Assembly: GCF_009937995.1 (NCBI RefSeq)
Contig: NZ_AP021881.1
Coordinates: 3,286,001 to 3,350,000, forward strand
Direction of reading: 5' to 3'
Length of the DNA: 64,000 bases
DNA from: Sulfuriferula nivalis
Lineage (GTDB): Bacteria > Pseudomonadota > Gammaproteobacteria > Burkholderiales > Sulfuriferulaceae
Shown: positions 1-10,404 of the stretch, in pieces
Layout: every line of letters starts with the position of its first letter
How positions within the stretch are numbered: the stretch's first letter is position 1
Notes under the pieces: model-generated
Database searches by the model: none
The model's input: the letters and a program-made list of their open reading frames with translations, nothing else
What the model was told of the DNA's origin: nothing
Made by a program: the position numbers and the translations under genes

Positions 1-1
1 G

Positions 2-1207
2 CATGGCGCGGCTTTGGGCGCGCAAGAAGTTGCTGATACTCGTAAAAATCTGGGTTGGAACCATGCGCCATTTGAAATTCCTGCTGATGTTTATGAAGGC
101 TGGGATGCGCGTACTAAGGGCAAAGGTCTGGAAACGCTGTGGAACAACAAATTTGCAGAATATGCTAAGGCTTATCCAGCCGAGGCTGCTGAATTCAAAC
201 GCCGTATGGCGAGTGAATTGCCGGCTAACTGGGATGCGCATTTGGCACAAGCAGTTGCTGCAATTAACGTTAAGGCGGAAACAGTTGCTACACGTAAAGC
301 GTCACAAATCGCAATTAATGCACTGGCACCTGCATTGCCAGAATTCCTCGGTGGTTCAGCTGACTTGACGGGTTCTAACTTGACCAACTGGACAGGTTGC
401 CATCACGTACACGGCAAATCTACAGGTAATTACATTTCCTACGGTGTGCGCGAGTTTGGTATGAGCCACATTATGAATGGTATGGCGTTGCATGGTGGTT
501 TGTTGCCATTCGGTGGTACATTCCTGATGTTCTCTGAGTATGCACGTAATGCATTACGTATGGCTGCATTGATGAAACAGCGCGTTATCTGGGTATTTAC
601 CCATGACTCTATCGGTCTGGGTGAAGACGGTCCTACTCACCAGCCAGTTGAGCAAACCGCTACATTGCGCATGATACCTAACATGGATGTATGGCGTCCT
701 TGCGATACCGTAGAAACTATTGTTGCCTGGGGTTTCGGTGTTGCGCGTCATGATGGTCCTACCAGTCTGATTTTAAGTCGTCAAAACTTGCCATTCATGG
801 CGCGTGATGAAGCGACTGTCGCAAATATCGCCCGTGGTGGTTATGTGCTGAAAGATGTTGCTAATCCACAAGTTGTGCTGATTGCAACTGGTTCTGAAGT
901 TGAGTTGGCAGTAAATGCACAAGCTGCATTGGCTGAGTCAGGTATTGCTGCTCGCGTGGTTTCTATGCCTTCTACTAACGTATTTGACCGTCAAGATGCG
1001 GCTTACAAAGCCAGCGTATTGCCTAAAGGTATAGTGCGCGTTGCAATTGAAGCGGGTGTGACTGGCTTCTGGCATAAATATGTTGGTTTGGAAGGTGCGG
1101 TTGTGGGTATGGATACATTCGGTGAGTCTGCCCCTGCTCCAGCATTGTTCAAACATTTCGGCTTCACAGTTGAAAACGTAGTAAGCAAAGTTAAAGGCGT
1201 GTTGTAA
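2..1207 (+). CDS. tkt: Transketolase, C-terminal ~400 residues (5' end outside window)
   Basis: Transketolase is a thiamine-diphosphate enzyme that moves two-carbon ketol units between sugar phosphates in the Calvin and pentose phosphate pathways; it is cytosolic. The frame is open from base 2 and begins [10 protein letters not shown], the conserved block after the N-terminal TPP domain, so about 260 residues are missing upstream. Visible signatures are the GSADLTGSN block, the YGVREFGM stretch carrying the catalytic glutamate that activates [19 protein letters not shown], and the C-terminal domain starting near GYVLKDV. A strong terminator follows directly, so gap has at least partly separate transcription. 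The neighbours gap, pgk, pyk and fba support a carbon-fixation or central carbon role. The internal TTG at 14 is not a real start. Confidence 0.97.
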   Translation, partial: HGAALGAQEVADTRKNLGWNHAPFEIPADVYEGWDARTKGKGLETLWNNKFAEYAKAYPAEAAEFKRRMASELPANWDAHLAQAVAAINVKAETVATRKASQIAINALAPALPEFLGGSADLTGSNLTNWTGCHHVHGKSTGNYISYGVREFGMSHIMNGMALHGGLLPFGGTFLMFSEYARNALRMAALMKQRVIWVFTHDSIGLGEDGPTHQPVEQTATLRMIPNMDVWRPCDTVETIVAWGFGVARHDGPTSLILSRQNLPFMARDEATVANIARGGYVLKDVANPQVVLIATGSEVELAVNAQAALAESGIAARVVSMPSTNVFDRQDAAYKASVLPKGIVRVAIEAGVTGFWHKYVGLEGAVVGMDTFGESAPAPALFKHFGFTVENVVSKVKGVL

Positions 1208-1216
1208 TTTGACGCG

Positions 1217-2277
<1,061 letters not shown>

Positions 2278-2286
2278 TTGATGTAG

Positions 2287-2349
2287 GTGGGTTGGCGTTG
2301 CCAGCCCACTGTGAGTTTTAAGCTTAGGCAATCCAAGCCTAAGCTTAAA
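2287..2349 (+). other. Two consecutive hairpins between gap and pgk
   Basis: Hairpin 1 pairs 2287-2296 with 2300-2309 (10 bp, one G-U, 3-nt loop). Hairpin 2 pairs 2317-2329 with 2337-2349 (13 bp perfect, 7-nt loop). Neither is followed by a proper T run, so they look more like processing or stability elements than simple terminators. The pgk ribosome binding site follows at about 2363-2367. Confidence 0.6.
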
Positions 2350-2373
2350 TCTTACTTAAATTTGGAGAATTGC

Positions 2374-3555
2374 ATGGCTGTTATCAAAGTAACTGATCTT
2401 GATCTTAAAGGTAAACGTGTATTTATTCGTGCTGATATGAATGTGCCTGTTAAAGATGGCAAAGTCACTTCTGATGCGCGTATTACTGCTTCTATGCGCA
2501 CTATTGAGCATTGCATGAAAGCGGGCGCTAAGGTGATGGTTACGTCGCATTTGGGTCGCCCAACTGAAGGTGAGTTTTCTGCTGAGAATTCATTGCAGCC
2601 AGTAGCAGATGTGTTGTCTGCGAATGTCGGTAAGCCAGTGCGTTTAATCAAAGACTGGATTAACGGTGGTTTTGATGTGGCAGATGGTGAATTAGTACTG
2701 CTGGAAAATGTGCGTTTCAACGTAGGCGAAAAGAAAAGCCTGGATGAAACAGCGAAAAAATATGCTGCGTTGTGTGATGTGTTTGTGATGGACGCATTTG
2801 GTACAGCTCACCGTGCAGAGGCTTCTACCCATGGTGTGGCTAAATTTGCACCTATCGCCGCCGCAGGTATTCTGCTGACGGAAGAGTTGGAAGCGTTGAC
2901 TAAAGCATTGTTAAGTCCAGCTCGTCCTATGGTAGCAATCGTAGGTGGCTCTAAAGTGTCAACCAAGTTGACCGTGTTAGAAGCGCTTTCAGAAAAAGTG
3001 GATCAGTTGGTTGTGGGTGGTGGTATCGCTAACACCTTCATCAAGGCAACAGGCAAAAACGTAGGTAAATCATTGTGTGAAGATGACTTAGTCCCAGTAG
3101 CTCAGGCACTGATGGTTAAAATGACTGCACGTAATGCAACCATACCAATAGCGGTAGACGTGGTGTGTGCAAAGAAATTTGATGCTAACGAGCCAGCTGT
3201 GTTGAAAGATGTGGGCGATGTGGCTGATGATGATATGATTTTCGATATCGGCCCAAAATCAGCACAAGAACTTGCAGACATTATCATGAAAGCGGGTACC
3301 GTGGTTTGGAATGGTCCAGTTGGTGTGTTTGAGTTTGATCAATTTGGCGCAGGTACAAAAACCATAGCTGATGCGATTGCTAATACCAGCGCGTTTACTT
3401 TGGCTGGTGGTGGTGACACTATTGCAGCGATACAGAAATATGATATCTTCGATAAAGTTTCATATATTTCTACAGCAGGCGGCGCTTTCCTGGAATTCCT
3501 GGAAGGTAAGACATTGCCAGCAGTAGAAATTCTGGAACAACGCGCAGCAGGTTAA
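2374..3555 (+). CDS. pgk: Phosphoglycerate kinase
   Basis: This cytosolic kinase transfers phosphate between 1,3-bisphosphoglycerate and ADP, or in reverse in the Calvin cycle. I start it at the ATG at 2374, preceded by TTGGAGAA, giving 393 residues and the family N-terminus [19 protein letters not shown]. The frame is open further upstream to 2287, but that part runs through the two intergenic hairpins and does not resemble PGK. Visible motifs are RADMNVP, the SHLGRP substrate-binding segment, the GGSKVSTK hinge region, and the C-terminal nucleotide-binding TLAGGGDT. It sits between gap and pyk, same strand. Confidence 0.98.
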   Translation: MAVIKVTDLDLKGKRVFIRADMNVPVKDGKVTSDARITASMRTIEHCMKAGAKVMVTSHLGRPTEGEFSAENSLQPVADVLSANVGKPVRLIKDWINGGFDVADGELVLLENVRFNVGEKKSLDETAKKYAALCDVFVMDAFGTAHRAEASTHGVAKFAPIAAAGILLTEELEALTKALLSPARPMVAIVGGSKVSTKLTVLEALSEKVDQLVVGGGIANTFIKATGKNVGKSLCEDDLVPVAQALMVKMTARNATIPIAVDVVCAKKFDANEPAVLKDVGDVADDDMIFDIGPKSAQELADIIMKAGTVVWNGPVGVFEFDQFGAGTKTIADAIANTSAFTLAGGGDTIAAIQKYDIFDKVSYISTAGGAFLEFLEGKTLPAVEILEQRAAG

Positions 3556-3563
3556 GTCAGAGT

Positions 3564-3583
3564 GGGGTGCAAAGTTGCGCCCC
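3564..3583 (+). terminator. Short GC-rich hairpin between pgk and pyk (weak terminator or attenuator)
   Basis: Nine base pairs (3564-3572 with 3575-3583, one G-U) with a very tight loop of 2 nt, followed by TTAATTTTAG. The T run is interrupted, so it may allow partial read-through to pyk. Confidence 0.45.
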
Positions 3584-3612
3584 TTAATTTTAGTGAGAAC
3601 TGGTAAATTTCA

Positions 3613-5055
3613 ATGATACGCAGAACTAAGATAGTCGCAACATTAGGCCCTTCATCAAACGATGCAAAAGTATTGGATGCAATGATGGAAGCGGGTTTGG
3701 ATGTAGTGCGTTTGAACTTTTCTCATGGTACAGCCCAAGATCATATAGACCGTGCTGAATTAGTCCGTTCGCTTGCTCGTGCGCGCGGTCGCGCAGTTGG
3801 CGTGTTAGCGGATTTGCAAGGTCCAAAAATTCGTGTGGGTAAGTTTGAGAATACAAAGATCACCTTGGAAACAGGGGATAAATTTATACTTGATGCGAAC
3901 TGTACTTTAGGTAATCAGGAGCGTGTAGGTCTGGATTATAAAGATCTGCCTAAAGATCTGGAGCGTGGTGCAACATTGCTACTGGATGATGGCCGCATCG
4001 AAATGTGGGTAGAAGAGGTTAAAGGCGCGGAAATTATTTGCAAAGTCATACAAGGTGGCGTGCTTTCAAATAATAAAGGTATTAACCGCAAAGGTGGTGG
4101 CCTGTCAGCAGCGGCTTTGACCGAGAAAGATATTGAAGATCTGAAAACTGCGGCGGCATTACAAGCTGATTACATCGCTATTTCTTTTCCACGGTCTGCA
4201 GAAGATATGCATTTGGCTCGTCGCCTGCTTAAAGAAGCTGGCGGTCATGGTATGTTGGTGGCTAAAATTGAACGAGCTGAAGCTATTGAAGCTTTAGAAG
4301 AAATCGTGCTGGCTTCAGATGCCATCATGGTGGCACGTGGAGACTTGGGTGTTGAAGTTGGTGATGCTGCAGTACCTGCGTTACAAAAGAAAATGATACG
4401 CATTGCGCGTAAACATAATCGCCCAGTGATTACTGCAACCCAGATGATGGAATCAATGATACAAAATCCGATTCCTACGCGTGCAGAGGTATCTGACGTG
4501 GCAAATGCGGTGCTGGATGGTACTGATGCGGTTATGTTGTCAGCAGAAACGGCTGCAGGATTGTATCCAGTAGAAGCGATAGCAGCAATGCATCGGGTCT
4601 GTATAGAAGCAGAGAAAGAAACCGGGATAGAGTTCAATAGAAGGCATGCGACTACTGAAATAGTGGAAGTAGATGAGTCTATCGCTCTGGCTGCTATTTA
4701 TACGGCTACACATTTAGAAAATGTGAAAGCGATTGCTGCATTGACTCAATCAGGTTCAACCTGCCTGTGGATGTCACGAGTAAGCACAGCTGTGCCTATT
4801 TATGCGTTGACGCCTGAAGTCGGTACGCGTCGTAAAGTGACTTTGTACCGTGGCGTGTACCCTATCAATTTCAAAGTTGATAGTAAGGACAGGGATGAGC
4901 TGCTAATAGAAGCTGAAGAAGAGTTGCGCCGTCGTGGCGCGGTGCGTGAAGGTGATTTGATCGTATTGACTATCGGTGAGCCTATTGGACAGGCAGGTGG
5001 TACCAACACCATGAAGATAGTTAAGGTCGGCGAGTACAAAACACGCAACAATTAA
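3613..5055 (+). CDS. pyk: Pyruvate kinase
   Basis: It makes pyruvate and ATP from phosphoenolpyruvate and ADP. At 480 residues it has the usual bacterial length. The N-terminus RRTKIVATLGPSS, the active-site segment MLVAKIERAEAIEALEEI, the MVARGDLGVE loop and the metal/substrate segment ITATQMMESMI are all present, followed by the C-terminal allosteric domain (about residues 355-480). It is co-directional with pgk and fba and separated from fba by only 27 bases, so pyk and fba are probably co-transcribed. Having pyk inside the Calvin-type cluster is common in Betaproteobacteria. Confidence 0.98.
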   Translation: MIRRTKIVATLGPSSNDAKVLDAMMEAGLDVVRLNFSHGTAQDHIDRAELVRSLARARGRAVGVLADLQGPKIRVGKFENTKITLETGDKFILDANCTLGNQERVGLDYKDLPKDLERGATLLLDDGRIEMWVEEVKGAEIICKVIQGGVLSNNKGINRKGGGLSAAALTEKDIEDLKTAAALQADYIAISFPRSAEDMHLARRLLKEAGGHGMLVAKIERAEAIEALEEIVLASDAIMVARGDLGVEVGDAAVPALQKKMIRIARKHNRPVITATQMMESMIQNPIPTRAEVSDVANAVLDGTDAVMLSAETAAGLYPVEAIAAMHRVCIEAEKETGIEFNRRHATTEIVEVDESIALAAIYTATHLENVKAIAALTQSGSTCLWMSRVSTAVPIYALTPEVGTRRKVTLYRGVYPINFKVDSKDRDELLIEAEEELRRRGAVREGDLIVLTIGEPIGQAGGTNTMKIVKVGEYKTRNN

Positions 5056-5082
5056 TTTTTTTAACCTAGGTAGGAGATTGCA

Positions 5083-6147
5083 ATGGCACTCGTTTCATTA
5101 CGTCAATTATTGGATCACGCAGCAGAAAACGGTTATGGTTTACCTGCGTTTAACGTAAACAACCTTGAGCAAGTTCACGCTATCATGCAGGCAGCTGATG
5201 CATGTAACAGCCCAGTGATCATGCAAGCATCAGCAGGCGCACGCAAATATGCGGGTGCGAGCTTTTTGCGTCATTTGATTACTGCTGCAGTTGAAGCGTA
5301 TCCACATATTCCAGTTGTTATGCATCAGGATCACGGTGCTTCTATGCCTGTTTGTGTACGTTCAATTACCGATGGTTTTTCATCAGTAATGATGGACGGT
5401 TCTTTGAAAGAAGACGGTAAGACACCTGCAAGCTATGAATACAACGTGGAAATCACGCGTAAAGTTGTCGAAATCGCTCACTCAGTTGGCGTTTCAGTTG
5501 AAGGTGAGTTAGGTTGTCTGGGTTCACTGGAAACCGGTATGGCTGGCGAAGAAGATGGTCAAGGTGCAGAAGGCGTGCTGGATCATTCACAATTGTTGAC
5601 AGACCCAGAAGAAGCAGCTGATTTCGTTAAGAAAACAGGTGTTGATGCTTTGGCGATCGCGATTGGTACTTCACATGGTGCTTACAAATTCACACGTCCA
5701 CCTACAGGTGATATTCTGGCTATCAGCCGTATCAAAGAAATTCACGCACGTATTCCTAACACCCACTTGGTCATGCACGGTTCTTCTTCAGTGCCACAAG
5801 AATGGTTGAAGATCATCAACGATTTTGGTGGTGATATGGGTGAAACATATGGCGTGCCTGTTGAAGAAATCGTTGAAGGTATCAAGCACGGTGTGCGTAA
5901 AGTAAATATTGATACTGACTTGCGTATGGCTTCTACTGGTGCTGTGCGTAAATTCTTGGCTGAAAACCGTTCAGAATTTGATCCACGCAAATTCCTGATT
6001 GCTTCTACTAAAGCGATGCAAGAGATTTGCAGATTGCGTTATGAAGCATTTGGTTCAGCTGGTCAAGCAAGCAAAATCAAAGCTGTGGACTTGGAAAAAA
6101 TGGCTGCTAAATACGCTAAAGGCGAATTGGCTGCGATTATCAAGTAA
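5083..6147 (+). CDS. fba: Class II fructose-bisphosphate aldolase (Calvin-cycle subtype)
   Basis: This zinc-dependent aldolase condenses dihydroxyacetone phosphate with glyceraldehyde 3-phosphate (or with erythrose 4-phosphate in the Calvin cycle). The protein has 354 residues. Zinc ligands and catalytic residues are visible in [11 protein letters not shown], in [11 protein letters not shown] and in HGAYKF; HGSSSVP and KVNIDTDLR bind phosphate. A GGAG box lies 7 bases before the ATG. It is the last gene of the cluster and ends just before a perfect 20-bp terminator stem shared with the convergent corC operon. The subtype call rests on overall likeness to cbbA-type aldolases. Confidence 0.96.
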   Translation: MALVSLRQLLDHAAENGYGLPAFNVNNLEQVHAIMQAADACNSPVIMQASAGARKYAGASFLRHLITAAVEAYPHIPVVMHQDHGASMPVCVRSITDGFSSVMMDGSLKEDGKTPASYEYNVEITRKVVEIAHSVGVSVEGELGCLGSLETGMAGEEDGQGAEGVLDHSQLLTDPEEAADFVKKTGVDALAIAIGTSHGAYKFTRPPTGDILAISRIKEIHARIPNTHLVMHGSSSVPQEWLKIINDFGGDMGETYGVPVEEIVEGIKHGVRKVNIDTDLRMASTGAVRKFLAENRSEFDPRKFLIASTKAMQEICRLRYEAFGSAGQASKIKAVDLEKMAAKYAKGELAAIIK

Positions 6148-6154
6148 TAGGTTT

Positions 6155-6198
6155 GACGCAATAAAAAAGGCAGCTTAGGCTGCCTTTTTTATTGCGTC
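6155..6198. terminator. Bidirectional terminator between fba and corC
   Basis: A perfect inverted repeat of 20 bp per arm (6155-6174 and 6179-6198) with a 4-nt loop. The A run in the left arm and T run in the right arm make it work on both strands, suiting two convergent operons. Confidence 0.95.
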
Positions 6199-6204
6199 GG
6201 ATAA

Positions 6205-7038
6205 TTAGAGCAAAGGTTGTTGGGCAGATTTTTCGATTAGCAGCATATGCACACGTCGACTATCGGCACGCAATATTTCGAATTTGAAGCCGTCGAAAGC
6301 AATAGCTTCACCACGTTTGGGTAAATGACCAAAACGATTAATAACTAATCCGGCTATGGTATCGAAATCAGTCTCATCGAGCTTGCTTTGCATAAAAGCA
6401 TTAAAGTCGGCAATTTCGGTGGTGGCTTTAACGCGAAACTTACCAAACTTGTCGGGAATAATGCTGTCTTCAGCATCATCGAAGTCATACTCGTCTTCTA
6501 TATCACCAACTATCTGCTCAAGCACGTCTTCAATTGTCACCAGACCCGCAACACCACCATATTCATCTACAACGATAGCCATGTGGTTGCGACTGGCGCG
6601 AAACTCTTTAAGCAGTACATTAAGCCGTTTTGATTCAGGAATAAACACCGCAGGACGCAGCATTTCACGGACATGAAAGCTGGGTTCAGTGTAGTAACGC
6701 AATAAATCCTTGGCTAGTAATATGCCAATTATGTCGTCTTTGTTTTTATCGAATACGGGAAAGCGTGAGTGAGCAGCTTCAATGGCGGAAGGAATAAATT
6801 CATCAGGTGTGTCATCGATGTCTATCATATCCATTTGTGCGCGTGGGATCATGATGTCGCGTACTTGTATTTCTGAGACCTGCAGTACACCTTCTATCAT
6901 TGCCAGCGCATCTGCATCCAGCAGGTTGTGCTGATACGCACCCTGTAATATATCTAATAGCTCATCACGCGTTTCAGGTTCGGGGCTGAGTAATGCGCCT
7001 AATCGTTCAAACCAGCTGGGTTTAGACGGTTCATCCAT
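6205..7038 (-). CDS. corC: CorC/HlyC-family CBS-domain protein
   Basis: The protein has two CBS domains (about residues 60-180, with DIMIPRAQMDMID and the KDLLRYY/DEYGGVAGLVTIEDVLE blocks) followed by a CorC/HlyC transporter-associated domain. In E. coli the homologue YbeX/CorC is linked to magnesium and cobalt efflux and, more recently, to ribosome metabolism. I start at the ATG at 7038 (MDEPSKPSWFERL, 277 residues), which overlaps the end of ybeY by 8 bases; longer upstream starts give a non-conserved extension. It is the last gene of miaB-phoH-ybeY-corC here; lnt, a frequent next gene, is absent. Confidence 0.93.
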   Translation of the reverse strand: MDEPSKPSWFERLGALLSPEPETRDELLDILQGAYQHNLLDADALAMIEGVLQVSEIQVRDIMIPRAQMDMIDIDDTPDEFIPSAIEAAHSRFPVFDKNKDDIIGILLAKDLLRYYTEPSFHVREMLRPAVFIPESKRLNVLLKEFRASRNHMAIVVDEYGGVAGLVTIEDVLEQIVGDIEDEYDFDDAEDSIIPDKFGKFRVKATTEIADFNAFMQSKLDETDFDTIAGLVINRFGHLPKRGEAIAFDGFKFEILRADSRRVHMLLIEKSAQQPLL

Positions 7039-7537
7039 GATGCAAAGACTCCATTTGTAAGTAGGGATTGGCAAAACCTAATCCAGTTACGATATCAATT
7101 TCCAATGCTTCCATTTCCTCGGCTTCAGCTTCGCTGATGTGGTCATAACCGTGTAAATGCAAAACGCCATGAACTATCATATGCGCATAGTGCGCTAATA
7201 TGGATTTGCCTTGTTCGACTGCCTCCCGGCTAATCACTGGCGCACACAAAACCAAATCACCATGGACTGTGGGTTCGGATGTATAAACGAACGATAGCAC
7301 ATTGGTGGCGTAATCTTTATGACGATAATCGAAATTGAGTTGTTGGCCTTCGATTTCATTAACGATACGTAGGGTGATTTCCATATCGCGCATCATTGCA
7401 GATCGGGCAAAGCGCATGATTTCGTTGCGGGTGGGTGCGTCTATGGCGCGGGTGCCGCGCTGAACTGAGATAGTCGCACGCGGCTTTTGTCTTCGGGGGG
7501 TGGGGTCAGCGGGCTTGGTCACGTTTTTCATAAGCAT
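7031..7537 (-). CDS. ybeY: rRNA maturation endoribonuclease YbeY
   Basis: YbeY is a single-strand-specific metallo-endoribonuclease used in 16S rRNA 3' maturation and ribosome quality control. The zinc motif HGVLHLHGYDH (residues 123-133, the HxxxHxxxxxH pattern) is intact. The 168-residue frame has an N-terminal basic extension (MLMKNVTKPADPTPRRQKPR) overlapping phoH by 32 bases; a second ATG at codon 3 is also possible, so the exact start is unsure. It overlaps its neighbours at both ends, indicating translational coupling in the operon. Confidence 0.94.
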   Translation of the reverse strand: MLMKNVTKPADPTPRRQKPRATISVQRGTRAIDAPTRNEIMRFARSAMMRDMEITLRIVNEIEGQQLNFDYRHKDYATNVLSFVYTSEPTVHGDLVLCAPVISREAVEQGKSILAHYAHMIVHGVLHLHGYDHISEAEAEEMEALEIDIVTGLGFANPYLQMESLHHG

Positions 7538-8444
7538 TTACGATGCGTGCCACCAGCGGATGGCGGACAACATCTTCGGACAGGAAATGGGTAAAGGCAA
7601 TACCACGAACATCTTGCAGCACTTCGGCGGCATCTACTAAACCACTTTTTTGATGGCGGGCCAGGTCAACCTGGGTGACGTCACCCGTAATCACGACTTT
7701 GGAGCCAAAACCGATGCGCGTCAGGAACATTTTCATCTGCTCAGGCGTAGTGTTTTGGGCTTCGTCCAGAATGATAAATGCAGCGTTTAAAGTACGCCCA
7801 CGCATATAGGCGAGTGGGGCAATTTCTATCGTGCCGCGTTCAAATAACTTGGACATTTTGTCTGAACCCATTAAGTCATACAGTGCATCATATAATGGAC
7901 GCAAGTAAGGGTCTATTTTTTGTGTCAAATCGCCTGGAAGAAACCCCAGCCGTTCACCGGCTTCTACCGCTGGGCGAGTGAGGATAATGCGTTTTACCAA
8001 ATCACGCTCCAGCGCGTCAACTGCACTGGCTACAGCAAGAAAAGTCTTGCCTGTGCCCGCCGGTCCGACTCCAAAGGTAATATCGTGTGCCTGAATTTGT
8101 TTAAGATAATCCGTTTGCCGCGGAGTGCGACCACGTAAATCGCTACGACGCGTCATTAACGTTGGTGCTGTATCGGCAAGGTTGGCTTCGGTTTGATGGC
8201 TCATTTCGACTAGTGCAAGCTGCAAGCTATCCAGTGGAATTGCATGGTCTGCCTGAGTATAAAACTGTTTGAGCAAATTGCTAGCCAGACGTGTCGCATG
8301 AGTCGTGCCGCTGAGATTGAAATGTTCGCCGCGACGACTGATGGTGACATCCAGCGCGGTTTCTATCTGGCGCAAGTTTTCTTCCAGTACGCCACATAAA
8401 TTAGCCAGCTTGTGATTGTCTACAGGGCTAAAAGTAATTTGCAT
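7506..8444 (-). CDS. ybeZ: PhoH-like ATPase (YbeZ)
   Basis: This is a 312-residue PhoH-family P-loop ATPase, a cytosolic partner of YbeY in RNA metabolism. Walker A GPAGTGKT is at residues 127-134 and the Walker B-like AFIILDEAQN near 215-224. The N-terminal ~100 residues form the KH-like region typical of this family. The ATG overlaps the miaB stop codon by one base and the 3' end overlaps ybeY, so the three are translationally coupled. Confidence 0.95.
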   Translation of the reverse strand: MQITFSPVDNHKLANLCGVLEENLRQIETALDVTISRRGEHFNLSGTTHATRLASNLLKQFYTQADHAIPLDSLQLALVEMSHQTEANLADTAPTLMTRRSDLRGRTPRQTDYLKQIQAHDITFGVGPAGTGKTFLAVASAVDALERDLVKRIILTRPAVEAGERLGFLPGDLTQKIDPYLRPLYDALYDLMGSDKMSKLFERGTIEIAPLAYMRGRTLNAAFIILDEAQNTTPEQMKMFLTRIGFGSKVVITGDVTQVDLARHQKSGLVDAAEVLQDVRGIAFTHFLSEDVVRHPLVARIVNAYEKRDQAR

Positions 8445-9769
8445 TATGCGCTAACCAGTTCGCCACGCAGGCTGTAGGTCTGCGCATTGGTTATTTTAAT
8501 GGTGACGAATTGTCCGACTAGGCTGGCATCAGCAGCAAAATGCACACTGCGGTTGTTGTCGGTACGTCCGCTTAATATGTGCTCGTCCTTTTTGCTTACA
8601 CCAGTCACCAGCACGCGCTGTGTTGTACCAACCATGGCAAAGCTGATGTTATGTACATGTACATCCACCGCTTCTTTTAAAGCTAACAAGCGGGTCTGTT
8701 TCACTGATTGTGGCACGTCATCGGGCAAATCTGCGGCAGGTGTGCCCGGACGTTTGCTGTAAATAAAGCTATAGGAAGAGTCAAAGCCGATGTCATTTAT
8801 CAGTTTCATCGTTGCATCAAAATCAGCATCGGTCTCACCAGGGAACCCGATAATGAAATCGGAAGAAATCTCCATGCCGGGGCGTATTTCACGTAAACGT
8901 CGGACGATGGATTTGAATTCCAATGCGGTATAGCCGCGTTTCATTGCAGCCAGAATGCGGTCTGAACCTGATTGCACAGGTAAGTGCAACAACGAGACCA
9001 GTTTCGGCAAGCGTGCGTAGCAATCTATCAAGCGTTGAGTAAATTCACGTGGATGGCTGGTGGTAAAGCGCAATCGTTCCACGCCGGGCATGTCGTGGAC
9101 ATAATCCAGCAATAAGGCGAAATCAGCCATTTCGCCATCTTCCATCACGCCACGATAAGCATTGACGTTTTGCCCTAATAAATGGATTTCTTTTACACCT
9201 TGTGCGGTGAGTTTGGCAATTTCAGCCAGAATGTCATCGAACGGACGCGAGACTTCTTCTCCGCGCGTATAAGGGACAACACAGAACGAGCAATATTTGG
9301 AACAGCCTTCCATAATCGACACAAAAGCAGCACCGCCATCAACACTGGGGGTGGGTAGGTTGTCGAATTTTTCAATTTCAGGGAAGGAAATATCTAGCTG
9401 CGGACGACCTGTCGCGCGACGTTGCGCTAGCAGTTCTGGCAGGCGATGCAAGGTTTGTGGACCGAATACCACATCGACATAAGGGGCGCGAGAAATAATA
9501 GTTGCGCCTTCCTGGCTGGCAACACACCCGCCTACGCCGATAAGTAAATTGGGATTGGCTTCTTTCAGTTCGCGTACGCGACCCAGATCGGAAAACACCT
9601 TCTCTTGCGCTTTTTCACGTACTGAACAGGTGTTGAACAGGATGACATCTGCGTCAGCAGGATTGTCAGTTGGCGTTAAGCCTTCGGCATCACGCATTAC
9701 ATCTGCCATGATGTCCGAGTCATACTCGTTCATCTGGCAACCAAATGTTTTGATATAGATTTTTTTCAC
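8444..9769 (-). CDS. miaB: tRNA-2-methylthio-N6-dimethylallyladenosine synthase MiaB
   Basis: This radical-SAM methylthiotransferase adds the methylthio group to i6A37 of tRNAs reading UNN codons. The 441-residue protein shows the N-terminal UPF0004 domain with three cluster cysteines (C11, C48, C82), the radical-SAM CxxxCxxC set at C156, C160 and C163, and a C-terminal TRAM domain (about 375-440). It is the first gene of the minus-strand operon ending at 6205. The 104 bases upstream contain no other gene and should hold the operon promoter. Confidence 0.97.
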   Translation of the reverse strand: MKKIYIKTFGCQMNEYDSDIMADVMRDAEGLTPTDNPADADVILFNTCSVREKAQEKVFSDLGRVRELKEANPNLLIGVGGCVASQEGATIISRAPYVDVVFGPQTLHRLPELLAQRRATGRPQLDISFPEIEKFDNLPTPSVDGGAAFVSIMEGCSKYCSFCVVPYTRGEEVSRPFDDILAEIAKLTAQGVKEIHLLGQNVNAYRGVMEDGEMADFALLLDYVHDMPGVERLRFTTSHPREFTQRLIDCYARLPKLVSLLHLPVQSGSDRILAAMKRGYTALEFKSIVRRLREIRPGMEISSDFIIGFPGETDADFDATMKLINDIGFDSSYSFIYSKRPGTPAADLPDDVPQSVKQTRLLALKEAVDVHVHNISFAMVGTTQRVLVTGVSKKDEHILSGRTDNNRSVHFAADASLVGQFVTIKITNAQTYSLRGELVSA

Positions 9770-9873
9770 AATTTACGCTGTACAGCGAACACTCACGCAA
9801 AATTTAACGTAATGCATTTTAGCATTTTTACGTGCATTCCGCGAATATGTGGTGTTTATCCTACTTGGGGCGC

Positions 9874-10263
9874 TTATGTGAGCGCGCGATAGCCACCACG
9901 TAACGAGAACACACGTTGATAGCCAAGTTCACGAAACAGCTGGGTTGCTGGCAGGCTGCGTCGTCCGCTGTTACACACGCAGATCAGTATGCGCTCTTTA
10001 GTGTAATGCAGGCCATTGATGAGCTGCAGGAAGTGTTGCACGTCGTGCGGGTCAGGCAGGTCTGCATCCAGTAATTCTTGTTCTTCTTCATTGAGCGCGT
10101 GGCCTAGGGATTTTTTTAGCTGGAATAGGGGAAGCGAGATTGCGTTGGCAATTGTGCCCTCTGCTTCCAGTTCAAATGGCTGGCGTATATCGATTAAGCA
10201 GGCGAGATCAAGTTTGACTAATTCAATCGCGCTGGAGGCTGATATTTCTATGGTGTCATTCAT
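9874..10263 (-). CDS. Rhodanese-like single-domain protein
   Basis: This is a 129-residue single rhodanese domain, likely a cytosolic sulfurtransferase or sulfur carrier. The active-site loop is CNSGRRS near the C-terminus, with the persulfide cysteine in place, and the CH2-like segments LIDIRQPFELEAEGTIANAISLPL are visible. I start at the ATG at 10263 (MNDTIEIS); the frame stays open much further upstream to 10665, but that runs into the divergent TonB receptor gene and is not conserved. It is divergent from the receptor gene at 10405, sharing a 141-bp intergenic region. The physiological substrate cannot be told from sequence. Confidence 0.88.
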   Translation of the reverse strand: MNDTIEISASSAIELVKLDLACLIDIRQPFELEAEGTIANAISLPLFQLKKSLGHALNEEEQELLDADLPDPHDVQHFLQLINGLHYTKERILICVCNSGRRSLPATQLFRELGYQRVFSLRGGYRALT

Positions 10264-10404
10264 GGTTTTGCTGATTCTATGCAAATCGTTATATTCATTT
10301 AAGTATAGCGAATAGTCAAGTGAAATGTCTCTGCGGCAATTTGTCACATTCCATCTTTGCCACGCACTCCTTATCATGCACGGATTTGTCGTTAAGGAGT
10401 ATGT

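Noticed and set aside
2287..2373. N-terminal extension of pgk
   Set aside because: It runs through two hairpins and the pgk ribosome binding site; the family N-terminus starts at 2374.
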